A stretch of 64,000 nucleotides of DNA from Bemisia tabaci (GCF_918797505.1 NC_092801.1:36882517-36946516), one strand, 5' to 3'. Numbered from the stretch's first letter, positions 44,349 to 56,036 are shown. A program made the numbers and translations. The notes: generated by a model from the sequence alone, not told the origin.

Positions 44349-44597
44349 CTGCTGTGGAAAAACACAGTGTGAACGTTCAAATGTTGCCTAATTTCTTTCA
44401 GTACTGTATTTAATTTTGAGAGAAGGCATAACGATTTTTCCTTCAAATTTTTAGATATACAGGATTAGATTGCGGAAAAAATTATCCTAAAAATTAGTAG
44501 AAAAATAATTCACAAGTATCCTAGGAAATTTTTATTTAGTTGAAGGAATTTTAGCAACGTGTGAAGGCTAATACGGCATTTTTCTTTAGCATGGTAG
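44349..44597. mobile_element. Family D MITE (old copy)
   Basis: GGAAAAACACAGTGTGAACG and the mirrored AATACGGCATTTTTCTTTAG with CATGGTAG show both D arms with many substitutions. Confidence 0.6.
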
Positions 44598-44609
44598 AGT
44601 AGTACAGCA

Positions 44610-47110
44610 TCATTGTTTCTGCAAAAACTCTGATCTCAAAGAGCTCATTTGTTAGAATCAACGAGTGTATTGACAAGTGAAAAAAGTTTTGGCGCGTATA
44701 CGTAGAGTGCCGTTTTTGCAATCGTTTCGATCCCCGATTCGATACAATGTATCAAGTATACCGTGGTTCTTTGTCGGAAAGTGACTCGCCGGATTAGAAT
44801 TTTTCGAAGCTACTCCAAAGTTTACTTATGTGTCAAAAACTACGATTGATAATTTTTTTTTACTTTTTCTGTAGTTTTTAAATTTAGATAGTGAACATGA
44901 AGAGTCTGGGGTTGGACTCTTAAATGCCACCAGTACCTCCTCCGCAGGGGAGTACTGTCTGTTCCAAGCACATCTACAAATACATTTTTATTTACATATC
45001 ATTCATATATAAAACTCACCAAATTCTTTAAGCAAACAGAAATGTCATCCAAATTGTCAGGTGTAATTTTAAAACAAAGTAAGGGAAGATTTTAGACAAC
45101 TTTGAATCCTATCAGAAACATTTACTTGTAAACTCTGCCGCCAAGTTAGGGGGCCCCCTTCACTTGGACTGTATTTTGCGGTTCAGAACTACATACCTGA
45201 AAACAACTATCTACACAAGGAAACAAATAGAATATATGTCGTATCCATAAAAAGCTAGATATTGTAGCTCCTAATTGCAAAATGTAGTCCAACTCTGCTT
45301 CCTCTAAGTTCACATTCAGAAAACGCCTTTATTTGGTGCTAAGCAGCCCAAAAGAGAGTTTTAAACAGATGAAAATTGAATACCAGATGACTGTATTAGT
45401 AGTTCGTGTCTCTTCGCGCACTTTTGTTGTTGTAAATGTCTTTTAATACGTATCTACAGAGATGTTTAATAATCTCCATATCTCTAAACAACTGGAACAA
45501 TTAGTGCTTCGTTCCAAACTTTACTATAAAAAGGTACACGCAAACTAAACAGTCGTTTCAGTGGCATTGATGTGAGGAGTGAAGTTAAAATTTACAGAAT
45601 CTAAAATTAAGCATGGAGTCATCATAAAAGACCGACTGAAAATCAGAAACGGGGAAAAAATAAGGACGTCAAAAAAGGGCTCCATGCCGTGGATGCGGGT
45701 TTGAACTTTTTTCAACTGTCTGCTGAGTTTCGGTGTGGTCTGAAAGCTCCCAAAGTGTTGTATCAGCCGTGCGTTGTGTCAGGATCCGTTTATGCTATGG
45801 TGCCAAATTGTATCGAAGCTGATGTCTCATTTTAAAAAAAAGCATTAGATTTCTAGAAAAAAAACAGTGTTTTTGTTTCAATAAAAGACGCATTTCATGC
45901 CTTCATATTAGGGGTTTTTTGGTCATTTTCATCGGGTTTGTTTAATCGCCCGATGAATTCTGTTGATAATGGTAAACAAATTGTTCAGATTTTTCCCTCC
46001 GAATTTCTTTCCACCGTTTTTTTTTATTCTATTCCTATCATTTTATTTTCTTTTATGGTTCACTTTGAAACTAAAAATATAAAATTACTTTGTTATCAGT
46101 CGGTAAATGACAACAAAATATAAGTAAAAATAGTAAAAAAAAATATATGCTAAGAGCAGCAAAATTATGATAAAACGTCACAATGACTCCACAAATTAGA
46201 TTACGCTCCGAGATAAGACCAATAATCCTTGTTGGTAGTATATTTATCATAAATTAAAGACCAAACTTACAAAGGTGCAGAACTATGAAAATGATTGTGC
46301 TATTTTTCGAACGATTTATCAAAATCGTGCGGCTTGGGTCTGCTCGCCATTCAGTCAAAATTTCAGCGGTCGGTTCATGATTGTAAAAGTCAGAATCATA
46401 AACATGAAAGCTTTCCCCACCCAGTATTAACTCTGTGGTTCCATGCCGATTGCACGCCAGCACGACGGTGCTGTGCTGTAAAATCTGCCATTTGCAGACT
46501 CTATCGCGTCCACAATGCTCCTTTCTAAGGTTTGCGTTTTGGTAAATGTGTCATTTTTTAGCTGCAAAATTTTTCTTCGTAAAAATCGAAGGACGCCATA
46601 AAATTTGAATTTGTGATTTGAACCAAGCAGACGTAGGTTTTTCACTAGCGACAAGTTCAATTTAAAACACGAGGTAACCTCCGTTTAAATCCATTCAAAG
46701 TATGGATTTTAATTGAGGTAAGGGCACTTACCAAGAATCGATTATTTTTCATACATTTAAATACATAAAAACAGTTTTATCAATTTTCTTTCGCATCTTT
46801 AGGCTCACAATCAGTTTAAAATTTTCAACGTTTTTTATTCAAAGTTCACGATAAAATATCTTATATACACCTCAGGAGATGGTTCTGGACACATTTCGTG
46901 ATATCGATTTTTATCATATGTTTTTTAATTCATAACTGAATTTAGGTTTATAATAACGACACGGAACCCAACACAGCTTATAGAAATTGTTTAAACTTCG
47001 GAATAAATTAGGCATTTTACACAAAAAGCGATATTCTCAACTGCACAGAATTATATCTGGTTAAATTGTACGAAAATAACGTTGAGCACATGGACATAGC
47101 TAAATTGGCT
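44610..47110. other. Long AT-rich stretch without recognised element
   Basis: About 2.5 kb with no family from this window and no frame above 80 codons. Single-copy intergenic or intronic DNA is the simplest reading. Confidence 0.45.
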
Positions 47111-47119
47111 TCATCAATT

Positions 47120-47366
47120 CTGCCGTGCTAAGGAAGTGCTATGAACTTTCGGCGTTGCCAAATTTCTGTTGATATAACACGAATTTCTCGGTAAACTTAT
47201 GGATATTTTCCTTCGAATTTTTCAGATAATTTTGTTCGCAATTTCACCTAAAATTCCTGAAATTGTTAAGAGAAAATATTCAAAACTTTTCTCAAAAATG
47301 AAGATTTTATCGAAGGAAATTTGGCAACGTCTGAAGGCTCATACGGCGTTTCAATTTAGCACGGAA
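47120..47366. mobile_element. Family D MITE (copy 7)
   Basis: It runs from CTGCCGTGCTAAGGAAG (then a small deletion) to CAATTTAGCACGGA. Both arms are recognisable; the termini are worn. Confidence 0.75.
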
Positions 47367-47489
47367 ATGTTGTGTGCAATACATTCATTGAAGGGCTTTC
47401 ATAGGCTTTTTTAACGCCAAATGTCGGATGCAATTATTCGTACCTCGCGGGAATAAAATCTTCTTAAGGGCACGAAATTGTTTGCTAAA

Positions 47490-47870
47490 TTGAGTCACTT
47501 TTTTCTTAAATGAAATCCAAAAATTATTCTAAATGTTATTAAATTTGGATACTAGGATTTAGTGAGTTTTTGGGCTACCACTCTGTAGTAGCTTGATTTA
47601 TTTTGCGAGGAAAGCTCTGTACTCTTAAAAGATGCCAGTCACTCTTACTATGTTAGAGCGCTTTCAATTTCGTATGATACTGTGCAACACCTCTGTTGTG
47701 AAATAGTTACTTGAGGCGCCGCCGTGGCATGCTGTGGCGCGGGAAGCGACTGGCCAGCGTATTGACGCCTACAAACCTAAGGGGATACTTCAAGCATTGC
47801 GCAATGCGTGAAGTATCCCCTTAGGTTTGTAGGCGCCTGTGCGTTTCGTGCTGGCAGCACGCTGCTTCAT
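47490..47870 (+). mobile_element. Family O element (copy 3)
   Basis: GTGAGTTTTTGGGCTACCAC, TTTTGCGAGGAAAGCTCTG, CGTATGATACTGTGCAACAC and the palindromic core (47764-47837) occur in the same order as at 39960-40660, but the 5' portion is missing. Confidence 0.65.
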
Positions 47871-47911
47871 GGATTGATTTCATTGGCGCTCCAATACATT
47901 GCGGCTTTATT

Positions 47912-48163
47912 CTGCCTTGCTAAGGAAAAACGCCGTTTGAGCATTCAAACGTTGCCACATTACTTCTAAGAAAAAATCAATTTCTGAAAACAGCCATGCA
48001 TATTTTTCCTTGAAATGTCCTGACACTTTACATCAAATTACGAAGAAATTCTTTAAAAAAATTGGCAGAAAATGTTTACAAATATTTCCGAAAATTCGAG
48101 ATTTCTCGAAAGAGATTTGGCAACGCCTGAAAGCTCATACGGCGTCCTTCCTCAGCATGACAG
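47912..48163. mobile_element. Family D MITE (copy 8)
   Basis: It runs from CTGCCTTGCTAAGGAAAAAC to CCTCAGCATGACAG. It is inserted just after the O element. Confidence 0.8.
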
Positions 48164-48486
48164 TACTGTACTCCTCTCTAGAGTCCCTTTATAGAGAGAG
48201 TTGGGACAACTCGGCTTATGGATGTCACAAACGGGAATAAAGATCACAGAAATCGGACTTATTTCGTAATCTTCGATCAACCAAATCTTGAATTCCTGTC
48301 TCCGCCCCTCTCTTATTCCATTTGTTCCTCGCCGCACCCCATATTCCCCGGTCCGTTTCAGTTTATAATCTTTGCAATCGGTGAAAATTTAATCTTTATT
48401 CCGGTTCGTGACACTGTGGAGGCCTTAATTACGAAAACCAATCAGAAATAGATTCGTATTGTCTTTACTCTCAGTAGCAGGCCTTG

Positions 48487-48923
48487 TCTCCACGAGCTTT
48501 TTCACGGAATTTGTCCAAAGGAAAATTCCCACGTATGAAGTTGGGAAAAAGATTGAGTTAATGAATATTTTTCCCTGTGACAAGTTTGGTCCTTTTACCC
48601 TTAGGACCCACTGAGAGAGGAAGAGAAAGTGTAAACGAATTGTGCGATATTTTGTTGATTACTCCATTGTTCATATTTGTTTAGTTAAAATAATGTGTCT
48701 AATTGTCAATTGAGTGCAATTATTATTGCTAACCGGTATTAAATATTTTAATCCCGGTTAAATACTCGACTTTAACTAATTTATCTTCCCGCGCAAATTA
48801 GTCGCAGGACCGTATGAGTCCCGTCCCGTGGAGACGGTAACTGGGAAAAATCCCAGAAGTTTCATTTTTGCGATTTGAACTTGGGACAAATCCCATGAAA
48901 ACGTCCCGTGGAGACAAGGCCTA
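48487..48923. mobile_element. Family A transposon (copy 2), empty at the B site
   Basis: The ends AGGCCTTGTCTCCACGAGC and CCCGTGGAGACAAGGCCT are inverted. It matches 3841-4525 but has an unbroken GAGTGCAATTATTATT where the other copy holds family B. It lies ~45 bp beyond the stop codon of the Cys-rich exon. The phrase TACTCCTCTCTAGA occurs on both of its outer sides (48170 and about 48935), with GTCCCTTTA/AAAGGGAC, so it may sit inside a small inverted or duplicated target. Confidence 0.8.
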
Positions 48924-48967
48924 AAGGGACTCTACTCCTCTCTAGATCGTTTGCGCTCCAATTGAAA

Positions 48968-49402
48968 TCAGCGGTATAACGGAGGGGTCGGTGGCCCTAT
49001 GGCCAAAGATCTCGTCGATCCTGCAGACGAGGACTTCGATGATGACCTCCTAAATCTTCCCTTAACATTTTTATCCCAGAATTTGGCGGCCCGAGTCATC
49101 GCGTTAGCTCGGACGCGCGTCCACTCAACTATGACGTTGCGGCACGTGGATGACATCCGCGAGCGCTCCTTGCCCTTGCACATGCAGACCGAGAGGCGAT
49201 TGCCGACGTAGTTGACACACTCGCCATCCGTGAAACCGGAGCATTGTCGATTGACCTTTTCAGCCGCGGACCGGCGCCAACGGGAACGGTCGTTTCCGAA
49301 CCTCTTCATGATGGATTCGGACGCTTCGCTGATGGCGGTGCATTCCTCCTTGCAATGCAGATGCACCATTGGACACCCGCCTGCCACGTGCTTCCCGACG
49401 CA
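48968..49402 (-). CDS. Terminal exon of an unrecognised cysteine-rich protein
   Basis: The family is not recognised. Reading the minus strand, a polypyrimidine stretch TTTTTTCACTTTCCAG ends at 49403, a good splice acceptor; the exon opens in phase 0 with CVGKHVAGGCPMVHLHCKEE and runs 144 codons to TGA at 48968-48970. It holds nine cysteines (spaced as C, C, HC, EEC, QC, EC, VCMC, TC), which suggests a disulphide-bonded extracellular module. The last ~50 residues are basic and Ser-rich with no Cys and end PPTPPLYR. GC content is higher than the surroundings, as expected for coding DNA. An upstream in-frame ATG at 49432 lies in the pyrimidine-rich intron tract and is probably not used. The earlier exons, including any signal peptide, should lie at higher coordinates; none was identified. 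Function unknown. Confidence 0.6.
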   Translation of the reverse strand, partial: CVGKHVAGGCPMVHLHCKEECTAISEASESIMKRFGNDRSRWRRSAAEKVNRQCSGFTDGECVNYVGNRLSVCMCKGKERSRMSSTCRNVIVEWTRVRANAMTRAAKFWDKNVKGRFRRSSSKSSSAGSTRSLAIGPPTPPLYR

Positions 49403-49450
49403 CTGGAAAGTGAAAAAATTGATAATACTCACTTATCCTTTTTCGCCAGA

Positions 49451-49753
49451 TTTTGAGATTTCGGTTGTCAAACCTTAAACTAACACTATGGCCGTTTCGG
49501 CTTCACAGCCATCATCAGGTGATTAAAAACGAAAAACAAACTAAATTACAACGGAACTGAAGGTAAAACAATATCATCACCATTATGTTAACTTCAGTTT
49601 ATAATAATGCTGATAATGCTGCGTGATAATAATGTTTTAACTTCAGTTTCGTTGTAATTTAGTTTGTTTTTCATTTTTAATCACCTGATGATGGCTGTGA
49701 AAGCCAAAATGGCCATAGTGTTAGTTTAAGGTTTGACAACTGAAATCTCAAAA
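49451..49753. repeat. Palindrome U, ~300 bp, beside the Cys-rich exon
   Basis: TTTTGAGATTTCGGTTGTCA faces TGACAACTGAAATCTCAAAA; AAACCTTAAACTAACACTAT and CATCATCAGGTGATTAAAAA are mirrored as well. The arms are ~115 bp with a centre near 49590-49620. It lies in the presumed intron, starting 49 bp upstream of the splice acceptor. Confidence 0.75.
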
Positions 49754-49759
49754 TTGAAA

Positions 49760-50460
49760 AAGGGAGTTTGATCTGATACAACCCGATGAAGGAGGAAAAA
49801 GAAACATGAAAAATTTTATTTTTTATATTGATGACAAAAAGACAGAACTACGTATCTCGAGGTCAGAGCGTTAGTCCACATGCGGGGATCAAAATCATGT
49901 GAATAGCGGAAAAAAATGGTTTGGAAAATTTTATTGTTTCAAGTTGTTCATTCGGGTATGCAGAACGCTCACAAAAAAGTCTCCATGAATCCGAGGTGTG
50001 CTAGACCCAGGGGAGGGGGGGGGTGCAAATTGGGGGTATATTTGGGTTTTTCTTGATTTTCGCGGTTTAAATGTTGGCTTGAGCGCAAAAAAGATTGTAT
50101 TCAATTTGGTCTATAGTGAAATGCCCAACAATGAGTATACCTAAGACTTCAGACTCCCTCGTCCCCCTCTCCTGTCTATGTCCTCCTATGTCTACAAGTT
50201 CGGAATTGCCGGAAAGTCCGGAAATAGTGCTGATTTTTTAAGAGCAGTCCGGAAGTACTGAAAAAGTGCGGAAATTCTGCAAGAAGCTCCGAAATTTGTT
50301 TCCTTTTTTGTCATTTGTGTCGAAATTTGAGGGAGACTTTCGAATTTTTGAAATTTTTCGAATTTCATCAATCGGAGGTGCTGAAAAAGTTTTGAATTTT
50401 TCTGTTGAGGAGGTACTGCATTATCACCGTATTCGTCGAAAAAATTGCCGGAAAAAGCGT
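49760..50460. other. Gene-free stretch with GAAATT-type simple repeats
   Basis: Around 50200-50400 short words such as GGAAATT, CCGGAA and CGAAATTT recur, giving overlapping open frames on both strands with no recognisable domain. Confidence 0.35.
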
Positions 50461-50465
50461 CCGGC

Positions 50466-50603
50466 ACGCCTGGCGTGGTGAAACCATATAAAACTATGGA
50501 AATGATCGATTAACTGGGTGTTCGCAACGAACACCTTAGTAGTGGATTCTTTACCATAGTTTCAAACGTGGAAATATCGGTATATCGCAAAGCACGCCAC
50601 GCC
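50466..50603. mobile_element. Palindrome J (copy 2)
   Basis: GGCGTGGTGAAACCATATAA and the mirrored end AAGCACGCCACGCC bound it. The centre GGTGTTCGCAACGAACACC is a perfect small hairpin shared with copy 1. It is followed at 50650 by the dispersed repeat described at 2730. Confidence 0.65.
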
Positions 50604-51171
50604 ACTGCTTATTTTCCCCAGAAAAACTGAAGTATGCCAGCCAGTCTCCAACGTCATCGCGCGCCGTGTCGTTATGTCATTGCGTGTTGTACATTAGGTC
50701 AAAAACGCCTTCAATTCCGCTTGATACTGTGCAACACACGGGAGTCGAAATATTTGTATCAAAGAATCGAACCCAACATCAAGTATAGTAAGACTCCATT
50801 AAGCATTGCGTCGCAACGTTGCAAACGGAAATACGTAGTTTTGCACTCAGGTCATCGATATGCTGAAGTCAGATACCGTATATCTCAGGGACTCGACATT
50901 AACAATATAATAGAGTGAGATAATAAAAGTTAACTGTGAAGGTCAAAGCGATTTTCTTCGAATGATAGTTGAAGAGCAACTTTTTGAGCAAAATATCAAA
51001 TAAGATGACTGCTATTTATCACAGTTGTTGATAGTAAATATACCATAAAATCGTGTTTATTGATAAAATACTAATTTTAAATCTTCTCAAATCACAATAT
51101 TAATCATTTGTGGCCTCCTAAAAAAAGGAGTTGTTTTAGGAACGACTGCGTGAATATACTGCGTCTTATCT

Positions 51172-51419
51172 GGACCGTGTTAGGCAGAAAGGAACTAAGC
51201 CACATCAGCTATCGCCGAATTCAGTTCGGCAATTTTAATTATTTACATGAAAGTTGCGCGGATTTTTGGGCAAAAGTCAGTGAATTTTCTGCACATTACG
51301 AAGAAAATTCCTTAAAAGTTTCAAATGAATCCGCACAAACGTTCTCTTGTGAATAATTAAACTGCCCACTTTTTGGCAATAGCTAACGTGGCTTGGTCCC
51401 TTTCTGCTAAACGCGGTCC
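51172..51419. mobile_element. Family G element (copy 3)
   Basis: It runs from GGACCGTGTTAGGCAGAAAG to CTTTCTGCTAAACGCGGTCC, 248 bp. The flanks ATCT and ATCC could be a mutated 4-bp duplication. Confidence 0.8.
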
Positions 51420-51815
51420 ATCCTATCTCCCAAAACAACTACTTCAATCTCACCAGATGCTGCCCAAAGCTTCTATTACCCCTTATTACAAGGCCCTTTT
51501 GATAAACTAAATTAAGTCCTTCAAATATACTCACAATTGGTCCATCCCTTCTCATACTAGGCACTTTCCAGACGCCTCTCTTGATAGTGTCCTTAGATCC
51601 TTCTTTGGCTGCAAAATTCACCCGTGTTTCCCCACAGAAACAGACATTGACGAAATTTAAAACCGCAGAGCACAACACCATCAGTCTAATGACCGTTCGG
51701 ATAACCATTTTGAAAATGACAACCGTTCGTTAAGTGTTAAAAGGCTGCAGTCACCTTTCGGGCGATTAAAAACTTTAAAAGGATTGCATGATATCAGCTA
51801 TTTTTGACGTCAGTT

Positions 51816-52066
51816 CTGCCGTGTTAAGGTAAAACGCCGTATGAACATTTGAAAGTTGCCAAATTTTCCCTGATAAAACAATTATTTTGAAAGTAAGATA
51901 TGCATATTTTGCCTTGAAATTTTCAGGTATTTTAGATTAAGTTGGGAACGAAATTGTCTGAAAAAATGAAAGGAGAATCTTCCCAAATTTCCCAGTAAGT
52001 TCGTTTTTTATCAAAGGAAATTAGGCAACACCTAAAGGTTCAAATGGCATTTTTCCTTAGCGCGGC
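51816..52066. mobile_element. Family D MITE (copy 9)
   Basis: It runs from CTGCCGTGTTAAGGTAAAAC to CCTTAGCGCGGC, with both arms clear. Confidence 0.8.
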
Positions 52067-52283
52067 TAAGTTACTGTCAAAATCATTAGTATTGTGAGCG
52101 TTGACCTTTTTAGTTGCCTGCGTTTAAGTTTTTCTCGGAAAGCTTGGCGATAACAAAAAATCACCGAAAAACGGTTCGCCTCGCTGAATTAATTGTGAGT
52201 CATAGTGCGTGTTCGAAAGTTCAGTTTTTTGTCTCTTTGTCATTTTGCCCACATACTATAAATTTACATTGACTGCATAGTAC

Positions 52284-52531
52284 TGCCGTGCTAAGGGAAA
52301 ACGCCCTATGAGCCTTCAGACATTGCCAAATCTCCCTTAAAAAATCGTGTATCCTCGGGAAGATTCATTAGTACTTTTCCTCCTTTTTTCACAGAGTTTT
52401 GTTCGTATTTTGATGTAAATGTCTGAAAATTTCAAGGAGGAATACTCATAACTCTCTTCAAAATATAATATTTTCTGAGAAAAATTCGACAACACTCGAA
52501 TACTCATACGGTGTTTTCCTTAGCAAAGCAG
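52284..52531. mobile_element. Family D MITE (copy 10), AGTA target duplication
   Basis: It runs from CTGCCGTGCTAAGGGAAAAC to CCTTAGCAAAGCAG. AGTA flanks both sides (52280-52283, 52532-52535). Confidence 0.8.
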
Positions 52532-52809
52532 AGTAGTAGTTGTACCTTTTCACATAGTAGTTATCATTTTCTAGAGACATTCAGCTACCAAGGCTAATCT
52601 CTTTACAGAATTTCTGAAAGTATGAGTACACTGATTGGTGCAAAACTAATATTTATGTACTAAAAGATTATTTTTCAAAGTTTTCGGATGAAAGGATACC
52701 ACATAATACAAAGAGGTGTAAGTGCCATCTTTGAAATACAAACATATTATTTTCTTATCGACAATGCTTATCTGACAACTTTTTACGTAAATTTTGAAGA
52801 GAGGACAAT

Positions 52810-53575
52810 GTAATGGTCAAACTGGCGAAAAACCGCAAATTTCGAGGAAATTCCGAAAATAGCTGAAAATTCCGAGGATTCAGAAGATTTCGGGAAAAGT
52901 GCCGAATATTTGAAAAGTTCCGAATTCCGGAATTAATCCCGGGAAATGGCAGCACCAGACGAAATGAGCACCACTTTTTTCCTTGATCATCAAACTAACT
53001 CCTTGCAGCCTTTCGTCAGACAAGACAGCTCTCGGTAAGAAGCCGAACGTCTGTTGAATCCCGTCAAGTGATGAGGAGGTGTAAATTCATCCCGTCCGAA
53101 AAACATGATTTCCGGATGGGCAAGACGCCGGAAAAGATTTGCCAAAGTTTTGAAGACAACTTTCGAAAAATTCTGGGGAAAATTCCGAAATTTGCCCGGA
53201 TTTAGTTCAGAGATTGTCAAATTGGATCTAAAGTGCCTAAATTTGATCGAATAAATGGTGAAACTGGCGAAAAACCGCAAATTTCGAAGAAATTCCGAGT
53301 AAAGCTGAAAATTCCGAGGATTCAAAAGGTTCCGGGAAAAGTACCGATTATTTGAAAAGTTCCGGATTCCGGAATTAATCCCGGGAAATGGCAGCACTAG
53401 ACGAAATGAGCACCGCTTTTTTCCATGATCATCAAACTAACTCCTTGCAGCCTTCCGTCGGACAAGACAGCTCTCGGTAAGAAGCCGAACGTCTGTTGAA
53501 TCCCGTCAAGTGATAAGGAAGTGTAAATTCATCCCGTCCGAAAAACATGATTTCCGGATGGACTAGACGCCGGAA
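52810..53575 (-). repeat. Tandem duplication, ~440-bp offset, with a shared frame tail
   Basis: The block from AATGGTCAAACTGGCGAAAA at 52812 returns at 53254, and CTCCTTGCAGCC at 53000 returns at about 53440. On the minus strand each unit can be read as a tail ending GCKELV before a stop. In the upstream copy this continues as an open frame to about 53830, including LRFGIAAWESCILVAIIAGE. In the 135-bp shared tail I count about five amino-acid-changing differences and one silent one, so there is no sign of selection to keep a protein. I describe it as a repeat that might contain a decayed exon. Confidence 0.6.
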
Positions 53576-53789
53576 AAGTTTCGGAACAAGAAAGCTCCGA
53601 AAGTTAAAAAACGAATCCTCTCGCTTCTTAGGCAGGCGATTCGTCGGAAGGGCCCCGAATCGTCCTCGCATTATCTGATCGGAAAAAAGTTCCCCCGCGA
53701 TTATCGCAACAAGGATACAACTTTCCCAAGCGGCGATGCCGAATCGAAGAGCTGATATTGTGGTGAGCACTTGAGTACCTTTATGGGGA

Positions 53790-53975
53790 CACTGGTAAAA
53801 AAAACCTATTGGACCAATGCCACGGTGCATTGACTTAAGAGTGCAGTTTCTTGTCGCCGGATTTAAGAGTCTTGAACTCTTGTCTCAAGCGGATTAAGAG
53901 TCCAGACTCTTGTTTCAAGCAACAATCCGGCGACAAGAAATTGCACTCTTGAACCAAGAGGTTTTTTTTAAAGTG
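53790..53975. mobile_element. Family F variant (copy 6)
   Basis: It starts CACTGGTAAAAAAAACCTATT and contains GAGTGCAGTTTCTTGTCGCC, mirrored by GGCGACAAGAAATTGCACTC. The right terminus is worn (AAAGTG), so no duplication can be read. Its nearest relative is 62909-63138. Confidence 0.7.
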
Positions 53976-54069
53976 TGGACAACTCGATTTATGTAAATCT
54001 TAGGACCCAAAAAGGCTACAACATGAAAAGCAAAAATCACTAGAAAAGTGCCACTGCCAACCTATGCAT

Positions 54070-54293
54070 CACTGGAAAAAAGCGCATTGGATCTAGAGTC
54101 CAGATTCTTAAAAACATAAACAAGAAAAAGCATTCTTGATTCAATCAGAATTTAGCTTAAATCAAGAACCAAGCCTCTTAATTTAGCGGATTTCGTTTTG
54201 ATTCAAGCAAAAATCCGATTGAATCAAGAGTATTTTATCTTGTCAATGTTTTCAAGAGTCTGGACTCTAGATCCAATGGGTTTTTTTCCAGTG
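54070..54293. mobile_element. Family F palindrome (copy 5), AT target duplication
   Basis: It starts CACTGGAAAAAAGCGCATTG and ends GGGTTTTTTTCCAGTG. AT flanks both sides (54068-54069, 54294-54295). It is ~95 bp from the variant copy 6. Confidence 0.85.
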
Positions 54294-54299
54294 ATCTGG

Positions 54300-55430
54300 A
54301 AGATCACTCAATATGCTCGACAGCGCATTACAAACAAGCGTCTTTAAGGATTAAAACTTTGAATCTGAGAAAATGTAAGCGAAATAAAAGTTTTGTACGC
54401 GCGTGTTTTTATAATTTTTGATCAGTATAAATAGTTGAAATATGAAAATTAGTAGCACTGGATAATTCGAATTCATAGATTGGCTCCCCTTTTGGGCCCC
54501 AAGAGTTACATAACCTGATCAAAACTAACCTCCAAATTTTCGAGTTGTCCATACTCTCCCTATAAAGGCACTGTAGTGAACACCGGAAAAAGCAGTCCTC
54601 TTTTTTTGTAAAATTTAGCTGTGAAACGAACAAAGATAATCTCAGTGTGTTGATGGGTCAGTTGCGCTTGTCATAGAATCATGTTTAGAGGCTTGATTTG
54701 TGTACATCAGCTGAAAATAACAAGATCTGTCAAAATAGGAACTTTCTAAGTTCAATATCAACCGATATTTCGCCCTTCAAAAAGTTGGGTTTTTGACGTC
54801 ATCCACCGCAGTGGTGATACCCTTGGCTTCTTCCACCTTGCTTTCATCTCAATTTCAAGTTGAGTAACCATAGTGCAAATGTACGTCACACTGACTAATG
54901 AACGATCCGGTATGAGGTGCACAAGGTCAATATGTACTCAATTTCGGAATGCGCTTGACTTTCCTTTCAACTATCGGAACTCCAAACTTGTTGTTTCAAA
55001 AATATTGAAATTAACGGTGCGTTTTGACAACGTTGCCCGGCTAAAAGTTGTGAATAATGCACTTGAGGCGACGACTCCCGCTTTATGAGACTTATGATTT
55101 AAACGATCCCGTTTTTCGTGCAGCTCAGAGGAGTCATTTGTATCGTCTACCGCTGCAATAAAAGTAACTTTTGCACTCCCGAATTGGCTCCATAAACGGA
55201 TCAAAGCCCCTTAAATTGGGGCCGTTACGTTTGACTCGCCTTTGGCGGAGTATGGCGGTCCTCGGAAGTTGGTGACAATGCAACAGAAAAAAATTCCCGG
55301 ACCATCCATAGTGAGTTGATTATTGAAATTGATAACCAAAGCGAGTGACAAAGGGGAAACAATGGAGCGAAGTGGAATCGAGTGGTTGTAATTGACAAGG
55401 GGGTAAGTAATAGACTAACGAACAGTCAGA
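54300..55430. other. Gene-free stretch
   Basis: No recognised family. The phrase GGGGGTAAGTAATAGACTAACG at about 55398 is similar to GGAGGTAAGTATTAGACTAAC at 10219, an unexplained short dispersed match. Confidence 0.35.
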
Positions 55431-55584
55431 GGCGGATCTAGCAATTTGGCAACACCGGATTCCCTCCATTTAAACCTATGTTAAATAATCGATTATTGCC
55501 GGAGTACCTGGTCCCTCCAAGAATCGATATATTTCCATAGGTTTAAATGGTGAAAAACAATGTTGCCAATTTGCTGGATCCGCC
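55431..55584. mobile_element. Palindromic MITE with GGCGGATC ends (copy 2)
   Basis: GGCGGATCTAGCAATTTGGC faces GCCAATTTGCTGGATCCGCC; TTTAAACCTATG faces CATAGGTTTAAA. It is the counterpart of 30834-30978. Confidence 0.75.
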
Positions 55585-55616
55585 AATGCTAACAGTAACC
55601 CACAATACATACCCTA

Positions 55617-55883
55617 CACAGAGAAAAATTTCAACACAAAAGTATGGTTGAAACGGGAAATAAAACACAAAATAACCCTAGCCTTCGGTTGAAGAGATAT
55701 GAAGAAAATGTCAGCTAGTTTTCATGATGAAATTAAATGAAAAACGAGTGGTAAATACGAACGTCGCAATCTGAGGAATGTTTTCTCTCAGTCTCTGCAT
55801 TGTTTCCTGAGCGAAAACCGCAAAACTGTACCAAAATCAACACAAGATGTGTGTTGGTTTGTGTTTCACTTCCTATGTTAAAC
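55617..55883. mobile_element. Family V element (copy 2)
   Basis: It aligns with 14153-14424 through TGTCAGCTAGTTTTC and AAATGAAAAACGAGTGG and ends GTGTTTCACTTCCTATGTTA. Confidence 0.6.
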
Positions 55884-55910
55884 ATTGTTGCAAATAGCAA
55901 GGTGTAAATT

Positions 55911-56032
55911 GGACGTATTTCTGCCAAACGGAACTATGTGCATTATGACATGAGCCCTGTTATGTATATATTCTTATGGGTCTCAGAGCTCATGTCTTAG
56001 TGCACATAGTTCCGTTTGGCAGAAATACGTCC
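55911..56032. mobile_element. Family C palindrome (copy 5)
   Basis: GGACGTATTTCTGCCAAACG is perfectly mirrored at the other end (CGTTTGGCAGAAATACGTCC). It is the cleanest copy, with AATT on both sides. A family B element starts 4 bp after its right end. Confidence 0.85.
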
Positions 56033-56036
56033 AATT

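Noticed and set aside
52755..53397. Asn/Phe-rich minus-strand frames such as RNFSNNRYFSRNLLNPRNFQ
   Set aside because: They come from GGAAATTCCG-type simple sequence in the tandem duplication.
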